From positions 62,001-126,000 of the forward strand of contig NZ_SLUB01000009.1 of NCBI RefSeq assembly GCF_004799755.1: 64,000 bases of DNA, written 5' to 3'. The position numbers were made by a program, and so were the translations under genes. Below the pieces are notes generated by a model. The model searched no databases, had not been told where the DNA came from, and saw only the letters and a program-made list of their open reading frames with translations. The stretch is from Bacillus timonensis. Lineage in GTDB: Bacteria; Bacillota; Bacilli; Bacillales; Bacillaceae_L. Of this stretch, positions 1 to 8,352 are shown piece by piece (the stretch's first letter is position 1; each line of letters begins with the position of its first letter).

Positions 1-697
1 TTGTTTCAATTCCTTCTACTGATTGATCAATGTCTTCTGGAATAATATTTTTCCCTTGAAGCATAATGGCATTAACCGGGCTGTTGATGCCCATATCTGA
101 ACCTGGTGCAGCAAAATGAATCGTACGCCATAAGTCCATCTTCATAAAAATAGCTGGCAAATGGTTAAAGGATTGGTCTTCAACAAAACCAATGACTTTA
201 ATGACTTCAGTTGTGCCTTCAATTTCAAGGGTATCGCCTAGTTTAATACCTTTATTCTGTAACACATTATTGACGATAACCTCTTTGTCTTTTCCTTTTG
301 TGAGTGGATTCCCCTCAATAACTTCAGGTTCTAAGAATGTTCCTGGATTGATACCAAGAAGGGAGACATCGATTTTTTCATCATCAGATGTTGCATTTTC
401 TTTAAGCACCACTGCTGTACGAGTGCCCATTGGTGCTACATCGTTTACATGTTCCTGATTTTTGAGTTCTTCGGTTAAATCTTCAGATATGACCGACCTT
501 AGCATAGAATGACGCGCACCGTCTTCAAAGACAACATAATTAGCCTCCATATTTTTGAAAGCTGAAGCACTTAGTGAAGAAAGGCCATTCCCTAGTCCCG
601 ATAAAATAAAAACAAGCCAGGAGATTAACACTAGAATCATACCAATCATAAAAAAACGTAATTTTGCATGCTTTAATTCTCTTAATGCAAGAAACAT
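1..697 (-). CDS. ABC transporter permease, FtsX/MacB-like (C-terminus beyond window)
   Basis: N-terminal 232 residues of an integral-membrane ABC permease; the gene runs off the left edge. The start is an ATG at 697 preceded by AAAGAGGTG. It opens with a charged stretch (MFLALRELKHAKLRFF) and one strong membrane segment at about residues 16-37. An extracytoplasmic domain of MacB-PCD type follows, with alternating beta/turn sequence and no further membrane segment in the visible part. Family knowledge: such permeases pair with a LolD/MacB-type ATPase for lipoprotein, peptide or drug export; the ATPase would lie to the left. The TetR gene just upstream and the operator-like repeats in the gap suggest TetR-controlled expression. 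The substrate is not inferable. Confidence 0.8.
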   Translation of the reverse strand, partial: MFLALRELKHAKLRFFMIGMILVLISWLVFILSGLGNGLSSLSASAFKNMEANYVVFEDGARHSMLRSVISEDLTEELKNQEHVNDVAPMGTRTAVVLKENATSDDEKIDVSLLGINPGTFLEPEVIEGNPLTKGKDKEVIVNNVLQNKGIKLGDTLEIEGTTEVIKVIGFVEDQSFNHLPAIFMKMDLWRTIHFAAPGSDMGINSPVNAIMLQGKNIIPEDIDQSVEGIET

Positions 698-752
698 ATT
701 TTCACCTCTTTGTTTAATTTACTAGATTTTTGAAAATGTACTTGAAGCCCAG

Positions 753-834
753 AAGTTACAGAAGTGTAACTTTTGATAATAGTAGGACAAATGTGCTACT
801 TGTTCAGTGTAATCAAAAGTAACACAAGTGTCAA
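753..834 (-). promoter_or_regulatory. Promoter and two TetR-type operator candidates for the ABC permease
   Basis: On the minus strand TTGACA (829-834) is followed after 17 bases by TACACT, a plausible sigma-A promoter. Two related imperfect palindromes flank it: AGTTACAGAAGTGTAACT (754-771) and AGTAACACAAGTGTCAAT (818-835). The second covers the -35 box and the end of the tetR gene. The layout fits repression of the permease by the adjacent TetR protein; binding itself is inferred. Confidence 0.5.
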
Positions 835-1410
835 TTATTTTTCATTAAACATTCCACTACATAGAAATTCCATAACTAAATTCTTCCAGTCTTGTTCGGG
901 TAATTGAGAATAATTAGGGATATTAACCGTTTGAAAAATAAACCCTAAAATAAGGTGATTGGGAAATTCAGATTTTAACAATTTGTCTCTTTTTCCCAAT
1001 TGGACAAAATCATTTAAATAGGAATACATTTTTTCATGTTGGGTCTCTAACAGTTCAAGAGCCTCATTCACTTTTACATGATTGGATTTTTGAATTTGAA
1101 AGATCATTGAAAGAATTTGATGGATTCTACTATATTTAAAAATTACCCCAAGTAAATAATCCAATTGATCCTTGAAGAGAGGATACTCCTTCATTTTTTG
1201 AAGATCCAGCAAGAATCGTTCCATTTCTTCGACCATATATTCCGTAATCAATTCATCTTTATTATCAAAGTACTTATATAATGCTGCCCTTGTTACATTC
1301 AATTGTTCAGCCAGCAAGCCAAAATGAAATCCATTATAGCCATATTGCAATAATAGTTGATTGGTTGCCTGATACAAATCGCTTTTTGTAAATTTACTTT
1401 CACGTCCCAT
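835..1410 (-). CDS. TetR/AcrR family transcriptional regulator
   Basis: 191-residue protein of normal TetR length. The N-terminal helix-turn-helix (about residues 8-55) shows the typical pattern ending in LNVTRAALYKYFDNKDEL; the rest is an all-helical ligand-binding domain without a clear subfamily. It is transcribed toward the ABC permease, 137 bases downstream, and operator-like repeats lie in that gap, so it probably controls this exporter and perhaps itself. The ATG follows an AAGGGGTG ribosome binding site. Confidence 0.85.
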   Translation of the reverse strand: MGRESKFTKSDLYQATNQLLLQYGYNGFHFGLLAEQLNVTRAALYKYFDNKDELITEYMVEEMERFLLDLQKMKEYPLFKDQLDYLLGVIFKYSRIHQILSMIFQIQKSNHVKVNEALELLETQHEKMYSYLNDFVQLGKRDKLLKSEFPNHLILGFIFQTVNIPNYSQLPEQDWKNLVMEFLCSGMFNEK

Positions 1411-1522
1411 CCTATCACCCCTTTTATCATTATAAGCGAAATAAAGAGAATTTCCGATAAAGATCGTAATGGAATATGACTCATAGTTTTCCTAATGAAG
1501 AAACTTCTAAAATGGCAGCATT

Positions 1523-2023
1523 TTATCCCCTGTATTTAATTGCTAGCCCTTTTAAGAAGTTTCTGGCGAAATTATCTCCGCATTCTTTATAATTCTTATG
1601 TCCTTCTTTTCGTAATAAAGCACCTAGTTCTCCTTTTGTTACCCTTAACCCTGCACAGTCAAAAATATCTAGCATATCCTCAGTCGTTAACGCCAGTGCG
1701 ATTTTGACTTTCTTTAAAAGGAGGTTATTCACGTTTCCACTTGTCTTTAGAGGAGGTTCTGGTAGATTCGGCTGTCCTGGTTTAGGCTCTTGTTTTCCCC
1801 TTTTGTAAATAATAAGCCCATTTAAAAAGGAGTCTAACATACTGTGAGTACATTTTATTTGATCTTCGTTCTCATAATCATCATCGTCGTATGTCTTTGT
1901 AAGGATTTTTATCACCTCTGGTACGGTTACTTCCACGCCACCAAGTTTAAAAATCTCAACCATTTCTTTATTTTTTATTTCTAATGCATACCTCAACCGA
2001 ATTAATATATCGTTATTATCCAT
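1523..2023 (-). CDS. DUF1456 family protein (YehS-like)
   Basis: 166 residues made of two copies of the DUF1456 domain: residues about 3-73 (NDILIRLRYALEIKNKEMVE) and about 97-163 (NNLLLKKVKIALALTTEDML). A proline-rich linker (KQEPKPGQPNLPEPPLK) joins them. Family knowledge: small cytoplasmic proteins like E. coli YehS, biochemical function unknown. The ATG is preceded by AAGGGAGC. Monocistronic as far as can be seen. Confidence 0.85.
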   Translation of the reverse strand: MDNNDILIRLRYALEIKNKEMVEIFKLGGVEVTVPEVIKILTKTYDDDDYENEDQIKCTHSMLDSFLNGLIIYKRGKQEPKPGQPNLPEPPLKTSGNVNNLLLKKVKIALALTTEDMLDIFDCAGLRVTKGELGALLRKEGHKNYKECGDNFARNFLKGLAIKYRG

Positions 2024-2067
2024 TCTTTGAGCTCCCTTTTTTTCAATTAGTAGTCATTCAACTTTGG

Positions 2068-2330
2068 TTATGAAGCCATTCTTTCGGCTGTCTTAGTAGC
2101 TTTATTCCCTTTTCCACGATGATTCAAAACAATAATACCGATTGCGACCATGGCAATAGCCACTAGTTATTCTTTCACCCGGTATGAAAATAGCAGACAG
2201 GATGGTGTCAACTCCTAAAAAATCATTCCACAAATAAGTATATCCTATTGCATTGTCAGGGTTTTGGCAATGTATGTTTTTGGGAATACCAAGGGAACAT
2301 CGAATTTTAAGAGTGCTCGGCACTCCCCAA
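2068..2330 (-). pseudogene. Remnant of a DMT/EamA-family transporter (C-terminal piece, frameshifted)
   Basis: Translation of the minus strand gives, in one frame, a stretch resembling the next-to-last EamA helix (PDNAIGYTYLW followed by LGVDTILSAIFIPGERIT). After a frameshift it gives a last helix and basic tail (VAIAMVAIGIIVLNHRGKG ... ERMAS) ending at a TAA stop. The order LG..A..F.GE..T then a final hydrophobic helix and basic tail is typical of the EamA C-terminus. No start or N-terminal half is visible, so this is a decayed fragment. Confidence 0.5.
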
Positions 2331-2356
2331 TTTTTTGTTTCACAGAAGCCTCCACG

Positions 2357-2414
2357 AAAAAAAAGATGCCTGGCAAACAGTGTAACATAACCAGTTAAAC
2401 ACTGTTGTCAGGCA
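2357..2414 (-). terminator. Rho-independent terminator of brnQ
   Basis: Minus-strand hairpin TGCCTGACAACAGTGT / ACACTGTTTGCCAGGCA followed by a run of T residues, 16 bases after the brnQ stop codon. Confidence 0.8.
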
Positions 2415-2430
2415 AGATTGGTTTATTTTT

Positions 2431-3738
2431 TTAACTAGCAATCGACTGCTTTGTAGATTTCTCCTTCTCTATAAACCTTCCAATGATTGCTCCACCGATG
2501 AATCCAATTATTGCTGGAATTAACCATGCGAACCCATTACTGCTCAATGGAATCATCCCAATTAAACGAGATATAAATGGTATATTTATAGCCGCTGTCA
2601 ATGCTTGAGCAACGCTAATAATCACTGTTAATAACACGGCACCTTGAAAGGAGGCAGCGTTTGGTAAGTGCTTATGGAAAATCCCAACCAATATGACCAC
2701 GATACAAATCGGATAGATTGCCTCATAAAGCGGAGTTGCTAAAAATACGATTCGATCTACACCTAATAATGCAATGGCAATGCCAAGGACGCAAACGATG
2801 GCCGCTGTTGTTTTATAACTTAGCTTTCCATTTGTGAAACCATCAAAAAATTGAGCAACAGCTGTAGTCAAGCCAATCGCAGTAGTCAGACATGCTAATG
2901 CCACCACAATCCCTAATCCGTAGAGCCCGCCTGTACCTAATATCGATTCTACAATTCCTAATAATAGTTCAGCCCTATCTACGTTTTGAGGATACATCCC
3001 ACTAACTGAAGCCCCTAAATATAAAAGACCCGAATAGATGATAACTAAAAAGATAAAGGCGATAAGCCCGGCAAATGCGGTCATTTTATTTCTTTCCTTT
3101 ACAGACCGGTATCCTTTGCCAACAATATGTGAAATAAACACACTTGCAACCATAAAACTTACTAATAAGTCTCCTGTTTGATATCCGCCAAGAAATGCAT
3201 TAACAAAACTACTTGAAATTTCTGTGTCCACTGGTTGTCCAACTGGATTAATGACTCCACTTATGATGATAGCAATTAAAATGACAACTAATGCAGGTGT
3301 TAAAAAAGTTCCCACTTTATCGATAACATTGTTCCTGTCATTTACAAAATAATAAGTTAACGCGAAGAAAATGATAACAATAGGTGCTGCTGGAATCGAT
3401 GGGAAAACTGCCTGAAAACCTAATTCATGGGTAACAGCCCCCGTTCTCGGTATGGCGATAAAGCTTGAAAATAACATGATGCCCAGGAGTATCCATTGCG
3501 AAAATTTAGGATGCACTTTTTTAGTCAGTTGATCTACAGTACCACCTGCATAAGCGATAATATAAATCGCCATTATAGGGAAAAAGACCCCTGTAATAAT
3601 GAATCCGATGTTCCCGCTAAGCCAGCCCGTCCCGGACTGTAGCCCTAAAAATGGTGGAAAAATTAAATTCCCTGCCCCAAAAAATGTGGCAAAAAGCGCA
3701 AGCCCAATAATACTACTATCTTTTAGAGTTTTTTTCAT
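2431..3738 (-). CDS. brnQ: Branched-chain amino acid transport system II carrier protein
   Basis: 435 residues, normal for the LIVCS family. BrnQ takes up leucine, isoleucine and valine with Na+ (or H+) across the cytoplasmic membrane. About 12 hydrophobic segments, with the family signature near the N-terminus (FATFFGAGNLIFPPFLG) and conserved FMVASVFISHIVGKGYRSVK in the middle. The ATG follows AGAAAGGCTGA, a modest ribosome binding site. A possible structured leader lies about 150 bases upstream; no T-box was found. Monocistronic, with a strong terminator after the stop. Confidence 0.93.
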   Translation of the reverse strand: MKKTLKDSSIIGLALFATFFGAGNLIFPPFLGLQSGTGWLSGNIGFIITGVFFPIMAIYIIAYAGGTVDQLTKKVHPKFSQWILLGIMLFSSFIAIPRTGAVTHELGFQAVFPSIPAAPIVIIFFALTYYFVNDRNNVIDKVGTFLTPALVVILIAIIISGVINPVGQPVDTEISSSFVNAFLGGYQTGDLLVSFMVASVFISHIVGKGYRSVKERNKMTAFAGLIAFIFLVIIYSGLLYLGASVSGMYPQNVDRAELLLGIVESILGTGGLYGLGIVVALACLTTAIGLTTAVAQFFDGFTNGKLSYKTTAAIVCVLGIAIALLGVDRIVFLATPLYEAIYPICIVVILVGIFHKHLPNAASFQGAVLLTVIISVAQALTAAINIPFISRLIGMIPLSSNGFAWLIPAIIGFIGGAIIGRFIEKEKSTKQSIAS

Positions 3739-4212
3739 ATGTAAGTCAGCCTTTCTCTTTTAATGTCTCAATTTGCTTGAATCCTTTTCTAAGTAGTACA
3801 TATTTCATAAATATTAGGAAATAGTATAAACTATCTTCTTCCAATAATTGATTCTACTATTCCTCCTTTTCTGAAAAGTCTGGATGCACTTCACCTGATT
3901 GTCGCGCTCACTAAACCCCAGGTAGGTTAGCCTCGCTTTGTTCTCAAGAGGTGAACTTAACCTATTATACGTTTTTACTTTTTTAGAATCATATTTTGTT
4001 AGTCAAATATTTTTATAATATACCATATATTTTTAAATAGTGGAAATTTTGAGAATGAAGGATAGTACTGTGGGTCACACCGATATGGTTCACAATCATA
4101 TTTGAGAGGCAAAAAATTTGCATAGAGACAAAGTCTAACGAGTTCAGTTTATAGAGAGAAGAACGTATTATACACATAAATTTTGCAAGTAAATTTCCAC
4201 AAAATTAATAAA
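3739..4212 (-). promoter_or_regulatory. Long brnQ upstream region with a candidate structured leader
   Basis: About 470 bases without a gene. On the minus strand TTCACCT and AGGTGAA (positions 3949-3955 and 3890-3896) can pair and enclose about 50 bases with further pairing potential (CTAACC with GGTTTAG; GCG with CGC). An AGGAGG follows at 3860-3870 without a convincing start codon. No T-box motif, lysine or SAM riboswitch consensus is recognisable. Structured leader status is inference from pairing only. Confidence 0.3.
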
Positions 4213-4259
4213 GTACCCTTTAGGTAGACGCTTTTTGAATGTCTACTCTACAGGGTACA
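4213..4259 (-). terminator. Terminator of the anchored hypothetical protein gene
   Basis: Long minus-strand hairpin GTACCCT..GTAGAC / GTCTAC..AGGGTAC followed by TTTATTAATTTT, 42 bases after the stop codon of the gene at 4301-4927. Confidence 0.7.
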
Positions 4260-4300
4260 GTTAGCTAAAATGATTGGTCTAAATCCACAACTCAGGTTGG

Positions 4301-4927
4301 CTAAATGTGATACAAAAGATCAGCAACTACTAAAATTATTTCCTTAGTTCCAGGATGGAAAGTAAAAATCAAATGAAATTTACCTTGAACACCTACATCA
4401 TAAAAACCTCCCAACCCCGAAAAATTCTCCTTCAATAAGTCACTCGTTACATTGTATACATAACGCTTTTCATCTAATTTAAATTCTTCCTGCACAACAG
4501 AGTCTTTTGGTAAATGATCCTTTAATAATTGGAATGCCTCCTCTGGTGTGGTAGGATTTTCTTCTCCCTGAAAGTAATACGTAGATTTTACACAGATTCC
4601 ATTATCCCCTAAACAATTGACTTTTATATCATCAAGTACATATTCACGGGAAACGGAACTCGTTTCAACCAACTCCATTTGTTTTTCTATAAATGAATAC
4701 GAGTCCATTATGCCTCCTTTAAGACTGGTTGAAACTTCATCCTCTGGTAACTTATCAGCCTCAACTTCAGCCTCAGGTAATTGATCAACCCCAGCTTCAG
4801 TAGGATCCGTTACATGCCAAACCTCATCATCTTGCTTTGGGCTATCGTCTTTTCCAAAATAAAAAAAGATCATAACTACAGCAATACACAAAACCAAATA
4901 ACTAAGGAACCTGACAATCTTTTTCAA
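4301..4927 (-). CDS. Hypothetical membrane-anchored extracytoplasmic protein
   Basis: 208 residues. One N-terminal membrane segment (about residues 6-25, LSYLVLCIAVVMIFFYFG) after two basic residues; no lipobox. Then an acidic linker with a near-repeat (DQLPEAEVEADKLPEDEV), then a soluble domain with KVNCLGDNGICVKSTYYFQG (two Cys that could form a disulphide) and beta-rich sequence to the end. Family not recognised. The ATG is preceded by GAGGGGGAGAAAG, a strong ribosome binding site. Own terminator, so a single-gene unit. Confidence 0.65.
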   Translation of the reverse strand: MKKIVRFLSYLVLCIAVVMIFFYFGKDDSPKQDDEVWHVTDPTEAGVDQLPEAEVEADKLPEDEVSTSLKGGIMDSYSFIEKQMELVETSSVSREYVLDDIKVNCLGDNGICVKSTYYFQGEENPTTPEEAFQLLKDHLPKDSVVQEEFKLDEKRYVYNVTSDLLKENFSGLGGFYDVGVQGKFHLIFTFHPGTKEIILVVADLLYHI

Positions 4928-5080
4928 ATGGCTTTCTCCCCCTCGAAAAAACTACTATCTAAAATTGGCGGCTAGTTCTAACAATTTATTAAAGTCTATG
5001 AATATAATATCAACAAAATTAACTTTTCTCAATATTCAGTCGTATAACACGTACTTAATTTGACTATTCAGACATAAAAA

Positions 5081-5132
5081 AGTGCATGACCACCAATGCA
5101 TGAACGCTTTAGTTTACTGAAGGTCAGGCACT
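5081..5132. repeat. Imperfect palindromic repeat (GGTCAGGC family, copy 1)
   Basis: AGTGCATGACC .. GGTCAGGCACT forms an imperfect palindrome about 52 bases long. Related copies are at 7903-7952 and, as a half-decayed copy, 8736-8780. Confidence 0.55.
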
Positions 5133-5137
5133 GTAAT

Positions 5138-5180
5138 TTACTTATTCATCACCAACTTTGCAACTGCCTCAACATGTCCG
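5138..5180 (-). pseudogene. rlmCD/rumA 3'-end fragment (copy D)
   Basis: On the minus strand the sequence encodes GHVEAVAKLVMNK followed by a TAA stop. HVEAVA.LV is the conserved C-terminus of RumA/RlmCD rRNA methyltransferases; the intact gene at 34236-35621 ends [12 protein letters not shown]. Only the last 14 codons are present. It is the leftmost of a series of such fragments in the window. Confidence 0.55.
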
Positions 5181-5224
5181 GATTGTATGTAGCATTACAT
5201 GGAGTGCTGGTGACTATAGCACGT

Positions 5225-5262
5225 AAAAAAAGAAGGAGAAGGTTTAAAATCCAACCTTCTCC
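5225..5262 (-). terminator. truA terminator overlapping the stop codon
   Basis: Minus-strand GGAGAAGGTT / AACCTTCTCC stem followed by TTCTTTTTTT. The first arm lies in the last truA codons and the stop codon is in the loop region. Confidence 0.85.
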
Positions 5263-5981
5263 AAATACAACCCCTCAGCATCTGCCATACGACCTGTTTG
5301 AATTCTTTCTTTAGATTCAAGAATACTTGGTATTGCAGTAGCGTCTTTTTCACCTAACCCTACTTCAATTAACGTTCCTACAATTTTTCTCACCATATTG
5401 TAAAGGAAGCCATTGCCTCGCACTTTGATTTCGATAAAACCCGCATTTTTCTTTATCTCAAGTGAGTATATTTCTCGCACCATCGACTTTTTCTTCGACT
5501 TGGCATTTGAATAAGAAGTAAAGTCATGCTTTCCTAAAAAATGTTGAGATGCTTTTCTCATTTTTTCGATATCCAGCTTTTCCTCTACATGCATACTGTA
5601 CTTTCGCATGAAGGGATGTGTATATGGCTCGTTCCAAATCTTATATAAATAGGTTTTATCTTTCGCATTATAGCGTGCATGAAAACGATCGTGAACGAAC
5701 GTTACATCCACAACGCTAATGTCATTGGGAAGATATCTGTTTAAATACTGCATCACTTCATCTTCCGTTGCGTGTTTGCGCATCTTAAAATTAGCGATCT
5801 GAGCAAAAGCATGTACACCTGCATCCGTTCTTCCAGATCCAATGATTTCAATCTTTTCTCCTGCCAGCTCTGTTAATACATTTTCAATTTTCCCTTGAAT
5901 CGTATTGTCACCATCACCCAGTCGCTGCCACCCCTTATAACGGCCGCCATCATACTGAATGGTTAATTTATAATTGTTCAT
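5244..5981 (-). CDS. truA: tRNA pseudouridine(38-40) synthase TruA
   Basis: 245 residues, normal length. TruA converts U38-U40 of the tRNA anticodon stem to pseudouridine in the cytoplasm. Visible motifs: YDGGRYKGWQRL near the N-terminus, the catalytic aspartate in GSGRTDAGVHAFAQ (about residues 48-61), RYNAKDKTYLYKIWN, and the RGNGFLYNMVRKIVGTLIEVG block near the C-terminus. Start chosen at ATG with AAGGAG 6 bases upstream. In Bacillus the main truA normally lies beside ecfT/rplM; the solitary position at the edge of an accessory region suggests this may be a second copy. Confidence 0.93.
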   Translation of the reverse strand: MNNYKLTIQYDGGRYKGWQRLGDGDNTIQGKIENVLTELAGEKIEIIGSGRTDAGVHAFAQIANFKMRKHATEDEVMQYLNRYLPNDISVVDVTFVHDRFHARYNAKDKTYLYKIWNEPYTHPFMRKYSMHVEEKLDIEKMRKASQHFLGKHDFTSYSNAKSKKKSMVREIYSLEIKKNAGFIEIKVRGNGFLYNMVRKIVGTLIEVGLGEKDATAIPSILESKERIQTGRMADAEGLYLEKVGF

Positions 5982-6036
5982 TGCTTTCTCCTTGTGTAAT
6001 TACTTTATTGCTTAGTTATCTACAGTAGTTTGTTAT

Positions 6037-7842
6037 TTACTTTATCATTTCGGTTTCCCTTCCAAGCGTAGCCATTTGTTTAGCATGTTGAAACTTCTTT
6101 TCTTTTTCCAACCATTTTGTTAATGCTTTTATCGTAGAGGCCATATCTTGTAGCTTTGTTTTACTGACTCTATCATTTATCTTATATATTCCATTTGAAA
6201 GAAACTCTTGCCAAAAAGAAAAATTACACTCGTCCCAATTCTTTACTTTGCTTCTTTCCAAAACTTCTCTTATATCATAAAGACTATTTTGGTATTTTCT
6301 TTTAGTACCTTCAGACATCCCATCGGTTTTTTCTTTATAAAAATTAATGAGATCCTTTGTATAGAAGTTATCAATCGTTTTCGGAGTAAAGCCTAAGTTT
6401 TCATAAATCGGTATATCCTGTTCCAAAATAACCGTTTTACGTTGTTCCTCATTAAGTACCGGAAGAAGTTTTGAATGACGCTGCTTTCCGCCTGTAACAA
6501 AAGGTGAAAACTCCAAGCCTAATTCTCTTCTTACAGTATTAAAATCAGCTGTGATCTCTACATTTCCATATTGTTGATAAACAAGGAGATATGAGGCATA
6601 TTCCGATTGTTTTAACCATACTTCAGCTAAATCTTCCTTTCCCTTTTCAACTAATTGCCTTAATGACAAATTATCAAACATTGGAATCGGCTCATCTACT
6701 TGTAAATTCCATTTATTTTGAGCAATTATTGCAAAATATTCTGGTACACCCTTTTCAAAAGAAAGTGATAGTTGTTGCACTTCAGCATTTAACGGTAAGG
6801 TAATTCGTTCCTCTTGATCATCTACCAACTGAAATGCTCCTCTAGCCTTTTGCAGTTTTTTTAGAAACTGGTTAACGATACTCAGGTTAGTAGAGACAAA
6901 GGTTAATGATTTGTTTTTAAGTTCCATGCTGGCCAGAACTTCCCCAATATGAAGATTGCCCTCTAGTTCACTATCTTTATAAATTTGTATATTATCCAGC
7001 CAAACTAGTTTTTTATTAGAATCCTCCCAAGTATCAATCATCAAACATTCTTCGTTATATAAGAAATTCTCCCCAACCACTTTGTCATTAAGTAGGAATT
7101 TATAAGTATATTGAACCAATTCCTTTTCACCTAAATCTTCGTCTCTTTCATCTCGTAAAGCTACCAGTAATTCAGGATAGTACTCAATAAATATTTGTTC
7201 GTGATCCAGTCCTGTTTGCTTCATTAGACTTTGTACTAAAATTGTCGCTTTATGAAATCCATTTGGACTTGCAAGAGTTCTAACACCATTAAAATAAAAT
7301 TCGTCTTCGAATAGTTCAAGTAAAGCTAACGTACTATACCAGGGAGTAAGGAATTGAATATTTTCATGATAGGCAGATACTAGAAACTTTTCTTTTGTGA
7401 AAAAGTCCAGAAAAACTACCTGAGAATCCGTTTTATCAATAGCTTGAACAAGCCTTGGTCTAAGCTCGTCCCATCTTTTAGCCATTACTAGCTCTTCCCC
7501 TGAGAGTCGCTGCCCTTTTTCGGTTAAAAACCACTCAATCCCACGCATACCATTTTCATAACGGTAGAAAAAATAGAGCCAAAAGTCAAAAAGTCCACCT
7601 AGGTCTTTATCAGACTTCAATTTTGCTCTATCTTTAAATTCGGATTTCAATCGGTAATAAAGATTACCTGAAACATTCTCATAGATAAAGTCACTGAGTA
7701 GATTCACTAGACTAAGCTTTTGTTGATAAAATTGCTCTACTTTAAATTCTCGTAACTGCACGACGTTATTCTTTTTCATACAACATTTCTTATACTTTTT
7801 CCCACTCCCACAAGGACATGGATCATTTCTTCCAACTGTCAT
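6037..7842 (-). CDS. SEC-C motif protein with possible integrase-type core-binding tail
   Basis: 601 residues. The N-terminus carries a full SEC-C zinc-binding motif (NDPCPCGSGKKYKKCC, residues 6-21), found at the ends of SecA and in many stand-alone proteins. Residues about 30-450 match no family I know. The last about 110 residues (TKDLINFYKEKTDGMSEGTK .. LYDIREVLE .. MASTIKALTKWLEKEKK) look like the SAM-like DNA-binding domain of tyrosine recombinases, but no catalytic R..HxRH..Y domain follows. Function unknown. The start ATG is preceded by AGAAAGAGG. Single gene between truA and a toxin-antitoxin pair. Confidence 0.7.
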   Translation of the reverse strand: MTVGRNDPCPCGSGKKYKKCCMKKNNVVQLREFKVEQFYQQKLSLVNLLSDFIYENVSGNLYYRLKSEFKDRAKLKSDKDLGGLFDFWLYFFYRYENGMRGIEWFLTEKGQRLSGEELVMAKRWDELRPRLVQAIDKTDSQVVFLDFFTKEKFLVSAYHENIQFLTPWYSTLALLELFEDEFYFNGVRTLASPNGFHKATILVQSLMKQTGLDHEQIFIEYYPELLVALRDERDEDLGEKELVQYTYKFLLNDKVVGENFLYNEECLMIDTWEDSNKKLVWLDNIQIYKDSELEGNLHIGEVLASMELKNKSLTFVSTNLSIVNQFLKKLQKARGAFQLVDDQEERITLPLNAEVQQLSLSFEKGVPEYFAIIAQNKWNLQVDEPIPMFDNLSLRQLVEKGKEDLAEVWLKQSEYASYLLVYQQYGNVEITADFNTVRRELGLEFSPFVTGGKQRHSKLLPVLNEEQRKTVILEQDIPIYENLGFTPKTIDNFYTKDLINFYKEKTDGMSEGTKRKYQNSLYDIREVLERSKVKNWDECNFSFWQEFLSNGIYKINDRVSKTKLQDMASTIKALTKWLEKEKKFQHAKQMATLGRETEMIK

Positions 7843-7902
7843 TCATATTCCTCTTTCTGCTTTAAATAAAATATAAACGGTATTTACGCTTCGCTTGGAA
7901 GC

Positions 7903-7952
7903 AGCCTGACCCCAAGTGCGTTACTACTTTAGCTTACTGGGGATCAGGCACC
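7903..7952. repeat. Imperfect palindromic repeat (GGTCAGGC family, copy 2)
   Basis: GCCTGACCCC .. GGGGATCAGGC flanking a 25-base centre with GCGTTACTACTTTAGCTTAC. Same family as 5081-5132 and 8736-8780. Confidence 0.6.
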
Positions 7953-7967
7953 TCTACCCTATTAAAC

Positions 7968-7993
7968 AAAGCAGTCCTTATTGACTGCTTTTA
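7968..7993 (-). terminator. Terminator of the toxin-antitoxin operon
   Basis: AAAGCAGTC CTTATT GACTGCTTT hairpin directly after the toxin stop codon, followed on the minus strand by TTGTTT. Confidence 0.65.
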
Positions 7994-7999
7994 CTAAAA

Positions 8000-8350
8000 T
8001 TATTCATTGTTATTCTTATAATCTTTAATAGGTTCAGAACTAATTCCAAATAATTGCTGCATGTAATTCTGCCTTTCATTTAACACACGTATAATTCGAA
8101 TTTTATCTAACTCAAGACGGTAAAATACATAATTCTTTTCCGAAAACAAGTATCTGTATTCTGTTGGAACATTAATGACCTTTCCCAAATCAATACCTGA
8201 AAACGGATATTGTTCGAGTCTTCTAATATCGGATGTAATCTTTTTCAGGACTTTTATCGTAACATCCTCTCCCCAATCATTAGATATATAATTACGGATA
8301 TTTTGTTGTAAGTCTTCCAATGCAGCTGGTGAATATTCTACCTTTAGCAT
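8000..8350 (-). CDS. RelE/ParE-family toxin
   Basis: 116 residues, typical of the RelE/ParE fold. Visible features: VEYSPAALEDLQQNIRNYI at the N-terminus, DIRRLEQYPFSGIDLG in the middle and the strand-forming RYLFSEKNYVFYRLELDKIRIIRVLNER, the usual ParE/RelE core. Family members cleave mRNA at the ribosome or poison gyrase; which applies here cannot be told. It starts two bases after the antitoxin stop codon, so the pair is co-transcribed and translationally coupled. Confidence 0.88.
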   Translation of the reverse strand: MLKVEYSPAALEDLQQNIRNYISNDWGEDVTIKVLKKITSDIRRLEQYPFSGIDLGKVINVPTEYRYLFSEKNYVFYRLELDKIRIIRVLNERQNYMQQLFGISSEPIKDYKNNNE

Positions 8351-8352
8351 AG

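Noticed and set aside
3739-4212. T-box leader for brnQ
   Set aside because: No GGTGGNACCGCG-type antiterminator motif on the minus strand.
5096-5314. 72-codon plus-strand frame
   Set aside because: It overlaps a palindromic repeat, an rlmCD fragment and the end of truA; no ribosome binding site.
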